This document shows, piece by piece, positions 8,274 to 17,170 of a DNA stretch of 64,000 nt. This stretch comes from FEN-1219 sp963713355 (GTDB lineage: Bacteria; Pseudomonadota; Gammaproteobacteria; Steroidobacterales; Rariloculaceae), in contig CAVQLK010000006.1 in assembly GCA_963713355.1 (NCBI GenBank), positions 1,240,001-1,304,000 on the forward strand, written 5' to 3'. A program made the position numbers and the translations under genes. The notes under the pieces were generated by a model. It did no database searches. It saw only the letters and a program-made list of their open reading frames with translations, and was not told the origin of the DNA. Every line of letters begins with the position of its first letter. Position 1 is the first letter of the stretch.

Positions 8274-9320
8274 TCACGCCGCAGCGCCGGGGGTTAGAGC
8301 GGCGCGGGCCTTGCGTTTCAGCTCGAGCAGCCAGTGCGGGCACCGCCCTCTGTCCTCGTAGAGGATCTCACAGTCGTCGCAGCGCACGCATTCGGTCTTC
8401 AAGATCTGGCGCTTGCGGATCGCGCCCCATTGGCAGGTCTTCTCGCAGAGCGCGCATTGGCTGCACTCGGACCAGCGCTTGATCGGCAGCACGGTCGTCG
8501 CCTTCGAGATGAGACCGAGCGCGGCGCCGAGCGGGCACAGGAAACGGCAGTAGAGATTCCGGACGAAGATGCTCGCGACGAGCAGGACGCCGACCATCGT
8601 CCACAGGACGGGCGTCGCGTCGAACGTGAAGAGCCAAAACGGCTCGATGTAACGGTAGAACGCGATCTCCTTCGTGACGAAGTAGAGGCCGATCGCGCCA
8701 AACAGGATGGCGTACTTGATGTAGCTGGCGCGCGCCTCGAGCTTGGCCGGTATCTCGATCTGAAAGCGCTTAGGCACGACGGCGTCCACGAGTTGCGTCA
8801 GGGCGCCGAACGCGCAAACGCGACCGCAGTAGACGCGGCCCCAGACGATCGTCGTGACGACGGTGAACACGGCGAACGCGTACCAGGCGAGGCTGTACGC
8901 GAACGGCGGCAAGCTGCTCGCAAGCGCGCTGCCGATTGCCGCCGCAGTCGACGGCTCTCCGCCTGGCAAGCCGATGCTCGCGGCCGACGAGGCGCCGCCG
9001 AGCACGCCGAACACGTTGACGATCGAGATCAGCTGGCTCTTGTAGACGCCCATGTAGAGCACGGCAGCGACGAGCGTGACGTACTTCAGCGGCACGCTCT
9101 TGCGCAGGAAGCTGATCATCGCGAGCGCCGCGAATGCGAGGAACAGGCCGATGTCGAGCGCTTGCTCGCGTGCGAGGTCGAGCAGCGTCGGCGCAGCTTC
9201 CTCTTCTTCGTCCTCGAAGGTCCAGCCGGCCGCGTCCTCGGCAACGGGCTCGTCGGGCGGAGCTTGCGCGCTGGCCGCGACGCCGAGCAGCAGCGCGCAG
9301 AGCAAGAGCGTGCGCAGCAT
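8274..9320 (-). CDS. NosR/NapH-type membrane polyferredoxin
   Basis: 348 residues from the ATG at 9320; the upstream open frame is antisense of the FMN gene. A signal-like N-terminus (LLLCALLLGVAASAQA) precedes an acidic stretch and about six membrane segments. Cysteine motifs in the membrane part are YCGRVCAFG and YCRFLCPLG, each typical of NapH/NosR C-terminal domains. Two ferredoxin-type clusters follow: CSQCALCEKTC and CVRCDDC with a later Cys near GRC. The expected role is electron transfer between the quinone pool and a periplasmic flavin or enzyme. The FMN-binding protein is encoded 38 bp upstream on the same strand. Together the two match the halves of NosR or the PceC/RdhC-type proteins, but no partner reductase gene is present in the window. 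Confidence 0.88.
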   Translation of the reverse strand: MLRTLLLCALLLGVAASAQAPPDEPVAEDAAGWTFEDEEEEAAPTLLDLAREQALDIGLFLAFAALAMISFLRKSVPLKYVTLVAAVLYMGVYKSQLISIVNVFGVLGGASSAASIGLPGGEPSTAAAIGSALASSLPPFAYSLAWYAFAVFTVVTTIVWGRVYCGRVCAFGALTQLVDAVVPKRFQIEIPAKLEARASYIKYAILFGAIGLYFVTKEIAFYRYIEPFWLFTFDATPVLWTMVGVLLVASIFVRNLYCRFLCPLGAALGLISKATTVLPIKRWSECSQCALCEKTCQWGAIRKRQILKTECVRCDDCEILYEDRGRCPHWLLELKRKARAALTPGAAA

Positions 9321-9358
9321 TTTCACGCCGCAGCGTGCGAGCTGCCGCAGCAGCGGGC

Positions 9359-9940
9359 TCACTGGGCCGCGGCGGCGGGGGCCGGAGCGCCGGCCGCTGG
9401 AGGGGCGGGAGGGGCCAAGTGCGCGCGTGCGACCTTGCGCGAGGCGTTGCGGATCGCGCGGCTCGCGCTCGTCACGGTGATCGTCGCGCGCGAGATCGCG
9501 TCGACGTCGGCGCCGACCTTGAAGGAGTCGCGAATGCTCTTGCCTTCGAATTGCTTTGGCCAATTGGGCAAGTCGACGGAGAAGTAGCCGTACGGCTCGC
9601 GATGGTCCGTGACGATGACGCCCGTGATCTCGCCGGCGGGGTTCATGCCGACGAGCATCTTGATCGGGCCGTCGAAGCCGCGCTCGAGCGGCTCGAGCTC
9701 CGTCGTCCAATATGCGAGGCCGAGCAGCTCGCCTTCTTTTCCGGCGGCCGCGGGCCCGAGCGCTTTGTAGTGCGCCGGCGTCCCCGTCTTGGCCGAGAAC
9801 GTGGCGGCGCTCGGAAAGAGCTTCTTCAGTTGGCTCTCGAGCTCCGCATCAGCATCATTCGAGCTCTGGCCGCTCGCGCCGACGGCGAGCAGGACAAGGC
9901 CGACGGCCAGCGTCGCGAGGCGCACGAATAAGGTCTTCAT
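9359..9940 (-). CDS. Exported FMN-binding domain protein (RnfG/NosR N-terminal type)
   Basis: 193 residues. The signal peptide covers about residues 1-24 (hydrophobic VRLATLAVGLVLLAVGASG). The FMN-binding domain spans about 60-170. The likely covalent flavin-attachment motif is SRATIT at residues 150-155, matching the SGATxT pattern of RnfG, NqrC and NosR with the Gly changed to Arg. The C-terminus is an Ala/Pro-rich tail. The flavin would be attached by an ApbE-type transferase, which is not encoded in the window. The polyferredoxin gene follows 38 bp downstream, so the two probably form a transmembrane electron-transfer unit. The Arg in the motif leaves some doubt about flavinylation. Confidence 0.85.
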   Translation of the reverse strand: MKTLFVRLATLAVGLVLLAVGASGQSSNDADAELESQLKKLFPSAATFSAKTGTPAHYKALGPAAAGKEGELLGLAYWTTELEPLERGFDGPIKMLVGMNPAGEITGVIVTDHREPYGYFSVDLPNWPKQFEGKSIRDSFKVGADVDAISRATITVTSASRAIRNASRKVARAHLAPPAPPAAGAPAPAAAAQ

Positions 9941-10037
9941 CGCTCTGGATTATCCCGGCGCTTGGCGGAGTGGGCAACGGTCAAGTTTGCTTACGCCGCG
10001 TGGCTAACGTCGAGCCCGGCATGCACAATACGGCGCC

Positions 10038-10517
10038 ATGCCGAAGCACCACGCTGTCGCACTCGCTAGTTTGGCTGTCTTCACGGCCGCGCAGCCGCCC
10101 GCTGCCATGAGCCAAGGCGGCCTCGACCGGCGGCTCGCCGCGGCGAAGCGCGTCGAATGCAGCTTCTCCGTGCTCGGCACGGGCACCTGGGACAAGAACG
10201 TGCCGGCGATCACCGTCACGCCCGCGGAAATCAAGGCGAATTTCTTCGACATCAACATCGACGAAGGCACGGCCGAGGCCGAAAGCGCCTACGGCGCCTC
10301 GTTCATCTCCGTGCGCTACGAGTCTGGGTACCTGCACATCATGCAGATGAGCGATGCGGGGCCGTTGTATTTGACGACGGTGCTGGCGCGCGCGGCCGGC
10401 GAGGGCAAGCTCATGGCCGTGCACACGCGTGTGGAATATTCTCCGACGATCATTCCGGGATTCACGTCGCGGCCCGAAATGTACCTGGGCACCTGCACGA
10501 TCGCGAACGCCGGCTAG
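10038..10517 (+). CDS. Secreted hypothetical protein
   Basis: 159 residues. An N-terminal signal-like stretch (about 5-26, ending near AAMSQG) suggests export. The mature part is a small, mostly beta protein with two Cys (near VECSFSV and LGTCTI) that may form a disulphide, consistent with a periplasmic location. I do not recognise the family. The gene starts the co-directional run 10038-13342, is 36 bp from the DUF5916 gene and diverges from the FMN-binding gene, so the 97-bp gap at 9941-10037 probably holds both promoters. Confidence 0.7.
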   Translation: MPKHHAVALASLAVFTAAQPPAAMSQGGLDRRLAAAKRVECSFSVLGTGTWDKNVPAITVTPAEIKANFFDINIDEGTAEAESAYGASFISVRYESGYLHIMQMSDAGPLYLTTVLARAAGEGKLMAVHTRVEYSPTIIPGFTSRPEMYLGTCTIANAG

Positions 10518-10553
10518 TAGTTTTTGTACTCTCTTCTGCGCCGGGACCCGAGC

Positions 10554-12869
10554 ATGCCGATCTTTGCGCGCTTCGCCGTGTTACGCACGACACTCGTCGG
10601 CATCGCCAGTCTGTGCGTCGCCGGCATCGCGCTTGCTCAGGAGCTGAATATCCCGCTAATCGCGGCGCCCCCCGAGCTCGCCGATTTCATCGGCATGACA
10701 CCATCCGAGGACGTCCGCGGCCGCTATGCCGTCGTCACTGGCTTCACGCAGCGCGAGCCTACGGATGGCGCGCCCTCGAGTCAGCGCACCGACGTCTATC
10801 TCGGCTACGACGCGCGGAACCTTTACGCCGTGTTCGTCGCGCACGACGACGACCCAGCGAGCGTGCGGGCGAACCTCGCGCCGCGCGAGAACATCGAGAA
10901 CGACGACCGTGTCGGCTTGCTGATCGACACGTTCGACGACCAACGAACGGGGTACGGTTTTCGCTCGAGCCCGCTCGGCGTGCAGTGGGACGGCCGTTGG
11001 ACGGAAGTGGGGCGCGAAGGCTTCGACTCTTCGTTCGAAGCCGTTTGGTACACCGACGCGGAGCTCACGGCCGGCGGCTACGTCGTGCTGATGACGATTC
11101 CGTTTCGCACGATGCGCTTCGCCGAGACGCTCGAGCAGCGGTGGCGCATCCAGTTCGAGCGGCTGATACCGCGAGCGAGCGAGGAGAGCTACTGGCCTGC
11201 GTACTCGCAGACCGTCGACGGCCGGCTGAATCAGGCGGCCGTGCTGAGCGGGGTCCGCGACGTTTCGCCGGGGCGCAATATCCAGGTCATTCCGTTCGCG
11301 TTCGTGCGCAGCTTCGACGTGCTCGACCCGAATTTGCCGGGTGGCCCCAGCTTCGACGAAGGCACCGAGGACGAGATCGGTCTCGACGCAAAAGTAGTGC
11401 TGCGCGACAGCTTCGTGCTCGACATGACCTTGAACCCCGACTTCAGCCAGGTCGAATCCGATCAGCCGCAGGTCACCGTCAACGAGCGCTTCGAGGTGAA
11501 CTACCCCGAGCGGCGGCCGTTCTTCCTCGAGAACGCCGACTACTTCTCGGCGGAGACGCCGCTGCTGGTGACGCGCCGCATCGTCGATCCCGAAGGCGGC
11601 GTGAAGTTCACGGGCATGCAGGACAAGTGGGGCATCGGCGCGATGCTGACAAACGACGAATCAGCGGGCTTCGACGTGCCCAACAACGATCCGTTCTACG
11701 GCGACGCCGCCGACGTCAGGGTGCTGCGCGTCTTCCGCGACTACGGCAACCAGTCGCGCGCGGGGTTCATGCATACGGAGCTCGAGCTCGGCGACAGCTA
11801 CAACAAGGTTTCGGCGGCCGACACGTACGTGCGGATCAACGAGAATTGGCTGACCGAGCTGCTGATGGTAAACACGGAGACGTTCTGCTCCAGCCCCGAG
11901 AGCCTGCCGGCGAGCGGATGCGAGGTCGCCGGGCTCACGACGGGCCGGCAGACGAACTGGCGCTTCAACCGCAACAGCCGGGGCTTCAACGCGCACTACC
12001 ACTGGACCGAGCAGAGCAGTCATTTCGACGTGCCGCTCGGCATCTTGAGCCGCAATTACACGCCGGATGCACAGGGCCTGCACGGTTTCATGGAGTACCG
12101 ATTCTGGCCGGAAGACTCGTGGCTCGATCGTATCGGGCCGCGCGTGTTTTTCGCGAACCAGGAGGACGGGACGGGCTTACGCATCTACAACGAGTACTCA
12201 CCGCAGCTCCAGTTAACGTGGGCCGGCGACAGCTCGTTCTCGGTCGGCAGCAACTCGATCAAGGAGCGCCTGCGGCCGCAGGACTTCGCCGGCCTGACGA
12301 CAACGCGCGATTACTCGCAGCGCCGCTATTTCGTCAACTTCTCGACGGACACTCTGCAGAAGTGGGGCTTCGGCGGCGGTTTCGATACGGGAACCGTCAT
12401 CAACTTCGTGCCGCCGATCGGCGCCGCGCCGGAGCTCGCGGATCGCCTGTTCATCGAAGGCTCGCTCCTGTGGCGGCCGATGGACCGCTTGCGCGTCGAC
12501 ACGTCGTTGCTCTCGACCGAGCTCGAGGACCCCCAGGGCCGCGGCACGATCTTCACGGACCGCATCGTGCGCACGCGCTGGAATTATCAGTTCACTAAAG
12601 AGATGTCGCTGCGTGTCATCTTGCAGCACGAGGACACAGAGCCCACGGAGCTGTCGCGCCTCACGGACGAGGAAAATCTGAACGTCGATGTGCTGTTTCG
12701 CTATGTGCTGAACCCTTGGTCGGCGCTATACATCGGATTCAATAATAACGAGAGCAACTTGCAGCTCGTCGAGGACGAGGACGGCGGCACGAGCCTCATG
12801 CGCACCGAGGAGCTCGCGCGCGACGGGCGGCAGCTGTTCGTGAAGTTCTCGTATCTCTTGCAGCCCTGA
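10554..12869 (+). CDS. CBM9-like / DUF5916 outer-membrane-type protein
   Basis: 771 residues from the ATG at 10554, which gives a clean signal peptide (about 1-28, ending GIALAQ); an upstream TTG at 10524 is also in frame. Residues about 40-230 resemble the carbohydrate-binding family 9 beta-sandwich seen at the N-terminus of DUF5916 proteins (DVYLGYDARNLYAVF, FDSSFEAVW). The rest is DUF5916, predicted as an outer-membrane beta-barrel, with the family phrase LNPDFSQVESDQ and alternating strands to the C-terminus. The function of the family is not established; some are found near carbohydrate or peptide uptake genes. The gene lies between two small exported proteins, 20 bp before the second. 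Confidence 0.88.
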   Translation: MPIFARFAVLRTTLVGIASLCVAGIALAQELNIPLIAAPPELADFIGMTPSEDVRGRYAVVTGFTQREPTDGAPSSQRTDVYLGYDARNLYAVFVAHDDDPASVRANLAPRENIENDDRVGLLIDTFDDQRTGYGFRSSPLGVQWDGRWTEVGREGFDSSFEAVWYTDAELTAGGYVVLMTIPFRTMRFAETLEQRWRIQFERLIPRASEESYWPAYSQTVDGRLNQAAVLSGVRDVSPGRNIQVIPFAFVRSFDVLDPNLPGGPSFDEGTEDEIGLDAKVVLRDSFVLDMTLNPDFSQVESDQPQVTVNERFEVNYPERRPFFLENADYFSAETPLLVTRRIVDPEGGVKFTGMQDKWGIGAMLTNDESAGFDVPNNDPFYGDAADVRVLRVFRDYGNQSRAGFMHTELELGDSYNKVSAADTYVRINENWLTELLMVNTETFCSSPESLPASGCEVAGLTTGRQTNWRFNRNSRGFNAHYHWTEQSSHFDVPLGILSRNYTPDAQGLHGFMEYRFWPEDSWLDRIGPRVFFANQEDGTGLRIYNEYSPQLQLTWAGDSSFSVGSNSIKERLRPQDFAGLTTTRDYSQRRYFVNFSTDTLQKWGFGGGFDTGTVINFVPPIGAAPELADRLFIEGSLLWRPMDRLRVDTSLLSTELEDPQGRGTIFTDRIVRTRWNYQFTKEMSLRVILQHEDTEPTELSRLTDEENLNVDVLFRYVLNPWSALYIGFNNNESNLQLVEDEDGGTSLMRTEELARDGRQLFVKFSYLLQP

Positions 12870-12889
12870 CACTCGTTGGAGGTGTTGTC

Positions 12890-13342
12890 ATGCGTAACTC
12901 AGCTCTTGCTCTCGTCGGCGGTCTAGCGCTAACCGGCGTTGTCTCGAGCCAGGTCGAGTGGAACGAGCTGCCGCTCGCCGACGGCGTGTTCCGCGAGTAT
13001 TCGGTCGACTACCGCACCGATGTCATCGACATCCCGCTCGAGCCGCTCGGCGAGCTCGAGTACAAGCTCGGCTTGAACGAGGGCGACGCGATCGTCTATC
13101 AGTGGGACGCCGTGGATCTCAAAGATCCCGAGATGCTGTGGGCCGAGTTCCATGGCCACACTCCGCCCGTCAACAACGTTGGCGACCTGATGTTCTATCG
13201 CAAGGCGACCGGCGGCACGGAGCGCGGCACGCTCGTCGCGCCATTCACGGGCATCCACGGCTGGTATCTGCGCAACGATGGCGAGGAGCCGATCGTCGTG
13301 CGGCTCAAGGTTGCCGGGTTCTACGAGCTGCTGCCGCAGTAG
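12890..13342 (+). CDS. Secreted protein sharing a domain with the membrane-anchor protein at 49.2 kb
   Basis: 150 residues with a signal peptide (about 1-20) and a GGAGG ribosome site 7-8 bp before the ATG. The C-terminal two thirds hold AEFHGHTPP and LVAPFTGIHGWYLRN. These align with MHGHDPA and LVAPFDGEHGWYWLN in the protein at 49189-49833, so the two share one domain. The longer protein has the N-terminal anchor typical of proteins annotated 'transmembrane anchor protein'; this one appears to be a free periplasmic version. The function is unknown. A palindromic repeat and a strong terminator follow directly. Confidence 0.75.
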   Translation: MRNSALALVGGLALTGVVSSQVEWNELPLADGVFREYSVDYRTDVIDIPLEPLGELEYKLGLNEGDAIVYQWDAVDLKDPEMLWAEFHGHTPPVNNVGDLMFYRKATGGTERGTLVAPFTGIHGWYLRNDGEEPIVVRLKVAGFYELLPQ

Positions 13343-13353
13343 CCAGCCGAAAA

Positions 13354-13395
13354 ATGCTCCTGCATTTTCGGGCATGTCGGCCATCCATGGCCGCC
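13354..13395. repeat. Dispersed palindromic repeat, single copy
   Basis: This 42-bp element is a diverged single copy of the 51-bp unit repeated at 60497-60691. Both begin GCTCCTGCATTT and contain a perfect hairpin with loop CC around the core CATCCATG. The stem here is CGGCCAT/ATGGCCG, while the 60.5-kb copies have CCGCCAT/ATGGCGG. The two differing base pairs change together, so the stem is preserved. It sits in the convergent gap between an exported-protein gene and yceI, the usual place for REP-type elements. Confidence 0.75.
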
Positions 13396-13399
13396 AAAA

Positions 13400-13429
13400 A
13401 AATCCGGGCGGCTGGTGCCGCCCGGATTT
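13400..13429. terminator. Bidirectional rho-independent terminator
   Basis: A 13-bp perfect stem, AAATCCGGGCGGC paired with GCCGCCCGGATTT, surrounds the loop TGGT. An A-run on the left gives a U-run for minus-strand transcripts and a short TTT ends the right arm for plus-strand transcripts. It lies between the convergent genes ending at 13342 (+) and 13468 (-), so it can serve both. Confidence 0.85.
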
Positions 13430-13467
13430 GTCTAGCAGGAAAGTGGAGCTACGGCGTCCGTCGGTCG

Positions 13468-14064
13468 TTACGACGCGGAGCGCGCTTCGATCTGAATGCG
13501 CAGCACGACGCCCATGTCGAAACCCCCGCCCTGGCCGAAGCTCACGCCGAAGTCGGCGCGGCTAAACTCGCCATAGGCATCGGCTCCGCAAGTCTCACCG
13601 CTCGGGCGGCCCGGGCCGCACTTGAACGAGCGAATCTCGAGGTTGACCGGCTTCGTCACGCCATGCAACGTCAGCGAGCCTTCGACCTTCGTCGGTGCGC
13701 CGTTGACCCAGGTCGTCAGCCGACCTTCGTAGGTTGCCATCGGGAACTTCGCCACATCCAGCATCGTGGGGTCTGGTCGCTCCTCTCCAGTGACGTGCTT
13801 GTTGAGCCCGTCGTGACCGAAGTCGATCGAGCCGGTATCGATCGCGACGCTGACGGTCCCGGTCCGCGCTTCCTTGTCCATCGTGATCGTGCCCGAAGTC
13901 TTGTTGAATTTTCCGCGCCAGACCGACGTGCCGCCGGTGTGGTCGACCTCGAAGCTCGGAAAGGTATGCGACGGGTCAATGTTGTAAGTGACGGGCGCGG
14001 CCGAGACGCCCGCGGCAAACGCCAAGCCAAGGAATGTGGAAACGAACTTCGTGGACGAGCTCAT
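13468..14064 (-). CDS. YceI family periplasmic protein
   Basis: 198 residues with a signal peptide (about 1-22, ending GVSAAP). The mature protein starts with VTYNIDPSHTFPSFEVDH, the typical YceI N-terminus, and continues as the lipocalin-like barrel (MLDVAKFPMATYEG, GSLTLHGVTKPV). YceI proteins bind long isoprenoid or lipid tails in the periplasm and are often induced by stress or high pH. Two Cys (SFKCGPG and GETCGAD) may form a disulphide. The ribosome site AAGGAG precedes the ATG. A shared terminator separates it from the convergent gene, and no partner such as a cytochrome b561 is adjacent. Confidence 0.92.
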   Translation of the reverse strand: MSSSTKFVSTFLGLAFAAGVSAAPVTYNIDPSHTFPSFEVDHTGGTSVWRGKFNKTSGTITMDKEARTGTVSVAIDTGSIDFGHDGLNKHVTGEERPDPTMLDVAKFPMATYEGRLTTWVNGAPTKVEGSLTLHGVTKPVNLEIRSFKCGPGRPSGETCGADAYGEFSRADFGVSFGQGGGFDMGVVLRIQIEARSAS

Positions 14065-14250
14065 CGGATCGGTCTCCTTATATATATCCGTGTAAGGCCG
14101 GCCGGGTTTTCCCCCCTCCGGAATTGGTGGCGATTGTAACAGCCATGCTCGTTGTGCGGTTCCGCCGTTGAGGAAGCTCCAGAAAAAGGCCGAAACGGCT
14201 CTCTGCGCCTCTGCCGCATCGGAGCATAAACCCGCCGCTTTGCACTTCCT

Positions 14251-16566
14251 TTACGCCAGCGCGGCTTTCACGCGCTCGAGCGTCAGCGGCAGGCGCCGCA
14301 TGCGGACGCCCGTCGCGTCGAACACGGCGTTCGCGATGGCGGCCGGGATCGTCACGTGCGCGGGCTCGCCCGCGCCGCCCGCCGGTTGGTCGGGGCGGTT
14401 GATCGTCGCGATCTCGATGCTCTCCGGCGCGTCGCCGATCTCGAGGATCGGGTACGTCGCCCAGTCGACGCTCAAGACGCCGCGCTCGTCGAAGCGCACT
14501 TCCTCGAACAACGTGCGGCTCACGCCCTGCACGACGTTGCCCTCGATCGTGCCGTGCAGTCCGCGTGGATTGATGATGAGCCCGCAGTCGTGCGCGACGA
14601 AGAAACGCCGCGGCCAGACGCGGCCCGTCGCGCGCTCGACCTCGACTTCGCAAACCGTCGCGACGTAGCCGCCGAAGCCGCTGTTCAGCGACACGCCGCG
14701 GCCGCGCAAGATCGCGCCGCTGCGCTCAGCCGCGGGCGAGGGCCGGCTCTGCCAGCCGGACAGGCGCGCGACTTCCTGGACGACGGCGATCTCGCGCGGA
14801 TCGCGCAGGTGTTTCAAGCGCAGCGCGATCGGGTCGACTCCCGCGGCAGCGGCGACCTCATCGATGAAGCATTCGTGCGCGAAGTGCAGCTGCGGCTCTT
14901 GCGGCGCGCGCATGTGCGAGCAGCGCAGCGGCGAGGCGCGGTCGAGCAGCGTCGGGATCGTCTCCCAGTACTTGACGGCGTTCGGGAACGCGTACGACTC
15001 GGCCGGCGCGCCGAAGTTGTGATCGTCACCTTTTTCGAAGCCGGTGAGCTGGCCAACGAGCGTGTCCTTCGGATCGGCGGCGTTGAACCGCACGTCCCAG
15101 CCCGAGAAGCCCTTCGCGCGAAAGTACCAGGCCGCGATCTCGTTGGCCGCGGTGAGACCGGCCTTGCAAGTGATCACGCAGGCCGGAGCCTTGGGGTCCC
15201 AGCCGTGGCCTTCGTTGCGCATCCATTGCACGCGCGTAGGAACGCCGACGAGCTGCGAGATGACGGCTGCCTCGAACGCGGCTTCATCTGCGTCGCTGCG
15301 GCCGTACGAGCCCGGGCCCGGTTTCCAGACGACGCGCACCTTCTCGGGCGGCAGCCCGAGGATCTTCGCGATACCGTCGCGCGTGTCGTGCGACTTTTGC
15401 GTGTCGGAGTACACGAGCGCTTCGCCGTCCCGCACGTCCGCGACGCCGACCGACGGTCCCATGCGCGCGTGTGATTGGAACGGCACCTCGTACTCGGCCT
15501 CGATGCGGCGCGGCGCAGCCGCGATGGCCACGAGGGTAGGCGCCGCGTCGATCGGCGTTCCGGCGCCGCCGAAGCCGCCGCGCGAGCTGTCGGAGGCTAC
15601 GGGCGCGGCGCGGATGTGCTCGAACAGCGTGTCGCCGTGCGGAAACGGCGGCGCCGTGTCGCTCCACGTCACGCGCAGCTCGCGAGCGGCCTTGATCGCG
15701 TGCCATTCCTGCGGCGCCACGACCGCGATGAAGTCACCCTTGCGCACCACACGCGCGCCCGGAATCGCGGCGATCGACGCCTCGTCGACGCGCACGGGCA
15801 CGGCGTTCGCGACGGGCGGCCGCAACGTCCGCGCATGCAGCATCCCGGGCAGGCGCACGTGGTGGCAGTACTCCGTCGTCGCCAACACCTTGCCGGCGAT
15901 GTCCTTGCGCGGCACCGGCTTGCCGACGACGCGGTAGTCGCCCGGGCTTTTCGGTTTTGCACTGCCCGTGACGTTCAGGTTGTTGCCGTAGCGCTCGTTC
16001 CAATCGAGCTCCGTCGCGAAGCCGTCGGCGATGAGCTCGCCGTAGGTCACGGCGCGGCTTGTGTCGGCGGCCGCGAAGACGCGGCCATCCGCGATGCGCA
16101 GCGCATCGGCCGGCACGCCGAGGCGCTCGCCCGCGCGCGCGACGAGCACGCGCCGCGCTTCGGCCGCCGCGTTGCGCAGCGCGTTGGCTCCGAGCCGGCA
16201 GCCGCTCGAGCCGCTCGCGCCGCCCTGGTTCGGCGTGCGGTGCGTGTCGCCCATGACAACGGTGACGCGCGCGACATCGACGTCGAGCTCCTCGGCGACG
16301 ACTTGCGCAATGGCCGTGTCGACGCCCTGGCCCATGTCCATCTTCCCGAAGAACGCCGTGACGGCGCCCGTCGCGTCGAGCGAGAGCCAGGTGTCGAGGC
16401 TCGTCGGCCCGATCGCTCTGGCCGCGGCGTCGACGGTTTGCGCGGCCGCGCGGCGCAGCGGCACGATGCTGACCCCGCCCGCGGCGCCGAGCGCGAACAC
16501 GAGGCTCGCGCCGCTCTTCAGGAATGCGCGGCGGTCGAGCGGGGAGAGCACCGGCTCGCCGCTCAT
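14251..16566 (-). CDS. Molybdopterin-binding large subunit, IorB-like molybdenum hydroxylase
   Basis: 771 residues from the ATG at 16566, which overlaps the stop of the 2Fe-2S subunit gene (ATGA). The much longer open frame upstream is antisense to real genes. A Tat motif DRRAFLKSG (residues 11-19) followed by a hydrophobic stretch indicates export of the folded enzyme. The sequence follows the isoquinoline 1-oxidoreductase beta-subunit type of the xanthine oxidase family: FFGKMDMGQGVDTA, QGGASGSSG, HMRAPQEPQ, and the C-terminal GGAGEPAHV with the catalytic Glu. No FAD subunit is present, so electrons probably pass to a periplasmic cytochrome. The substrate, an aldehyde or N-heterocycle, is unknown. 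Confidence 0.9.
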   Translation of the reverse strand: MSGEPVLSPLDRRAFLKSGASLVFALGAAGGVSIVPLRRAAAQTVDAAARAIGPTSLDTWLSLDATGAVTAFFGKMDMGQGVDTAIAQVVAEELDVDVARVTVVMGDTHRTPNQGGASGSSGCRLGANALRNAAAEARRVLVARAGERLGVPADALRIADGRVFAAADTSRAVTYGELIADGFATELDWNERYGNNLNVTGSAKPKSPGDYRVVGKPVPRKDIAGKVLATTEYCHHVRLPGMLHARTLRPPVANAVPVRVDEASIAAIPGARVVRKGDFIAVVAPQEWHAIKAARELRVTWSDTAPPFPHGDTLFEHIRAAPVASDSSRGGFGGAGTPIDAAPTLVAIAAAPRRIEAEYEVPFQSHARMGPSVGVADVRDGEALVYSDTQKSHDTRDGIAKILGLPPEKVRVVWKPGPGSYGRSDADEAAFEAAVISQLVGVPTRVQWMRNEGHGWDPKAPACVITCKAGLTAANEIAAWYFRAKGFSGWDVRFNAADPKDTLVGQLTGFEKGDDHNFGAPAESYAFPNAVKYWETIPTLLDRASPLRCSHMRAPQEPQLHFAHECFIDEVAAAAGVDPIALRLKHLRDPREIAVVQEVARLSGWQSRPSPAAERSGAILRGRGVSLNSGFGGYVATVCEVEVERATGRVWPRRFFVAHDCGLIINPRGLHGTIEGNVVQGVSRTLFEEVRFDERGVLSVDWATYPILEIGDAPESIEIATINRPDQPAGGAGEPAHVTIPAAIANAVFDATGVRMRRLPLTLERVKAALA

Positions 16567-17057
16567 GCGTCGCGCTCGCTGGCGCCGCCCTCGGCCGCGA
16601 GCGCGTCGGCCGCGCGTCGCACGGCGCGCATGATGGCCATGTGCGTACCGCATCGGCACTTGAGGCCTGCAAGCATCGCCCGGATCTCGGCATCGGTGGG
16701 ATTCGGGTTCTGCTCGAGGCCGGCGACGGCCGTCATGATCCAGCCGTTCGTGCAGTAGCCGCACTGCGCGGCTTCCTCGGCGATGAACGCCGCTTGCACG
16801 GGATGCGGATCGCCGGCGCTGCCAAGGCCGTCGAGCGTGCGGACTTCGGCGCCGTCGACAGCTGCGAGCGGGATCACGCACGAGCGCGTCGCTGCGCCGT
16901 TCAAGATCACCGTGCAGGCGCCGCACTGTGCGAGGCCGCAGCCGAATTTCGGCCCCTTGAGCGCGAGATCGCCGCGCAGCGCGTAAAGCAGCGGCATGTC
17001 GGCGTCGGCTTCGATCTCGCGCCGCGCGCCGTCGACGGTGAGTGAGTAACGGGGCAT
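16563..17057 (-). CDS. 2Fe-2S subunit of molybdenum hydroxylase (IorA-like)
   Basis: 164 residues with all eight cluster cysteines. The plant-type ferredoxin cluster uses C40, C45, C48 and C60 (GCGLAQCGAC). The second cluster uses C99, C102, C134 and C136 (QCGYC, CRCG). There is no signal peptide; such subunits are usually co-exported with the Tat-bearing large subunit. The stop overlaps the large-subunit start by the ATGA arrangement. The gene diverges from a second such small subunit at 17171, with 113 bp between them. Confidence 0.93.
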   Translation of the reverse strand: MPRYSLTVDGARREIEADADMPLLYALRGDLALKGPKFGCGLAQCGACTVILNGAATRSCVIPLAAVDGAEVRTLDGLGSAGDPHPVQAAFIAEEAAQCGYCTNGWIMTAVAGLEQNPNPTDAEIRAMLAGLKCRCGTHMAIMRAVRRAADALAAEGGASERDA

Positions 17058-17170
17058 GCCGGCTCACGATAACGAAGCCCTCCGGGTTGTGCAAAACCGC
17101 GAGTTGCCCGAAACTTGGCCGGCGCCCGTCTAACGGCGCAAAGCCGAGATTTCTTAAGGAGTCCCTGCGG

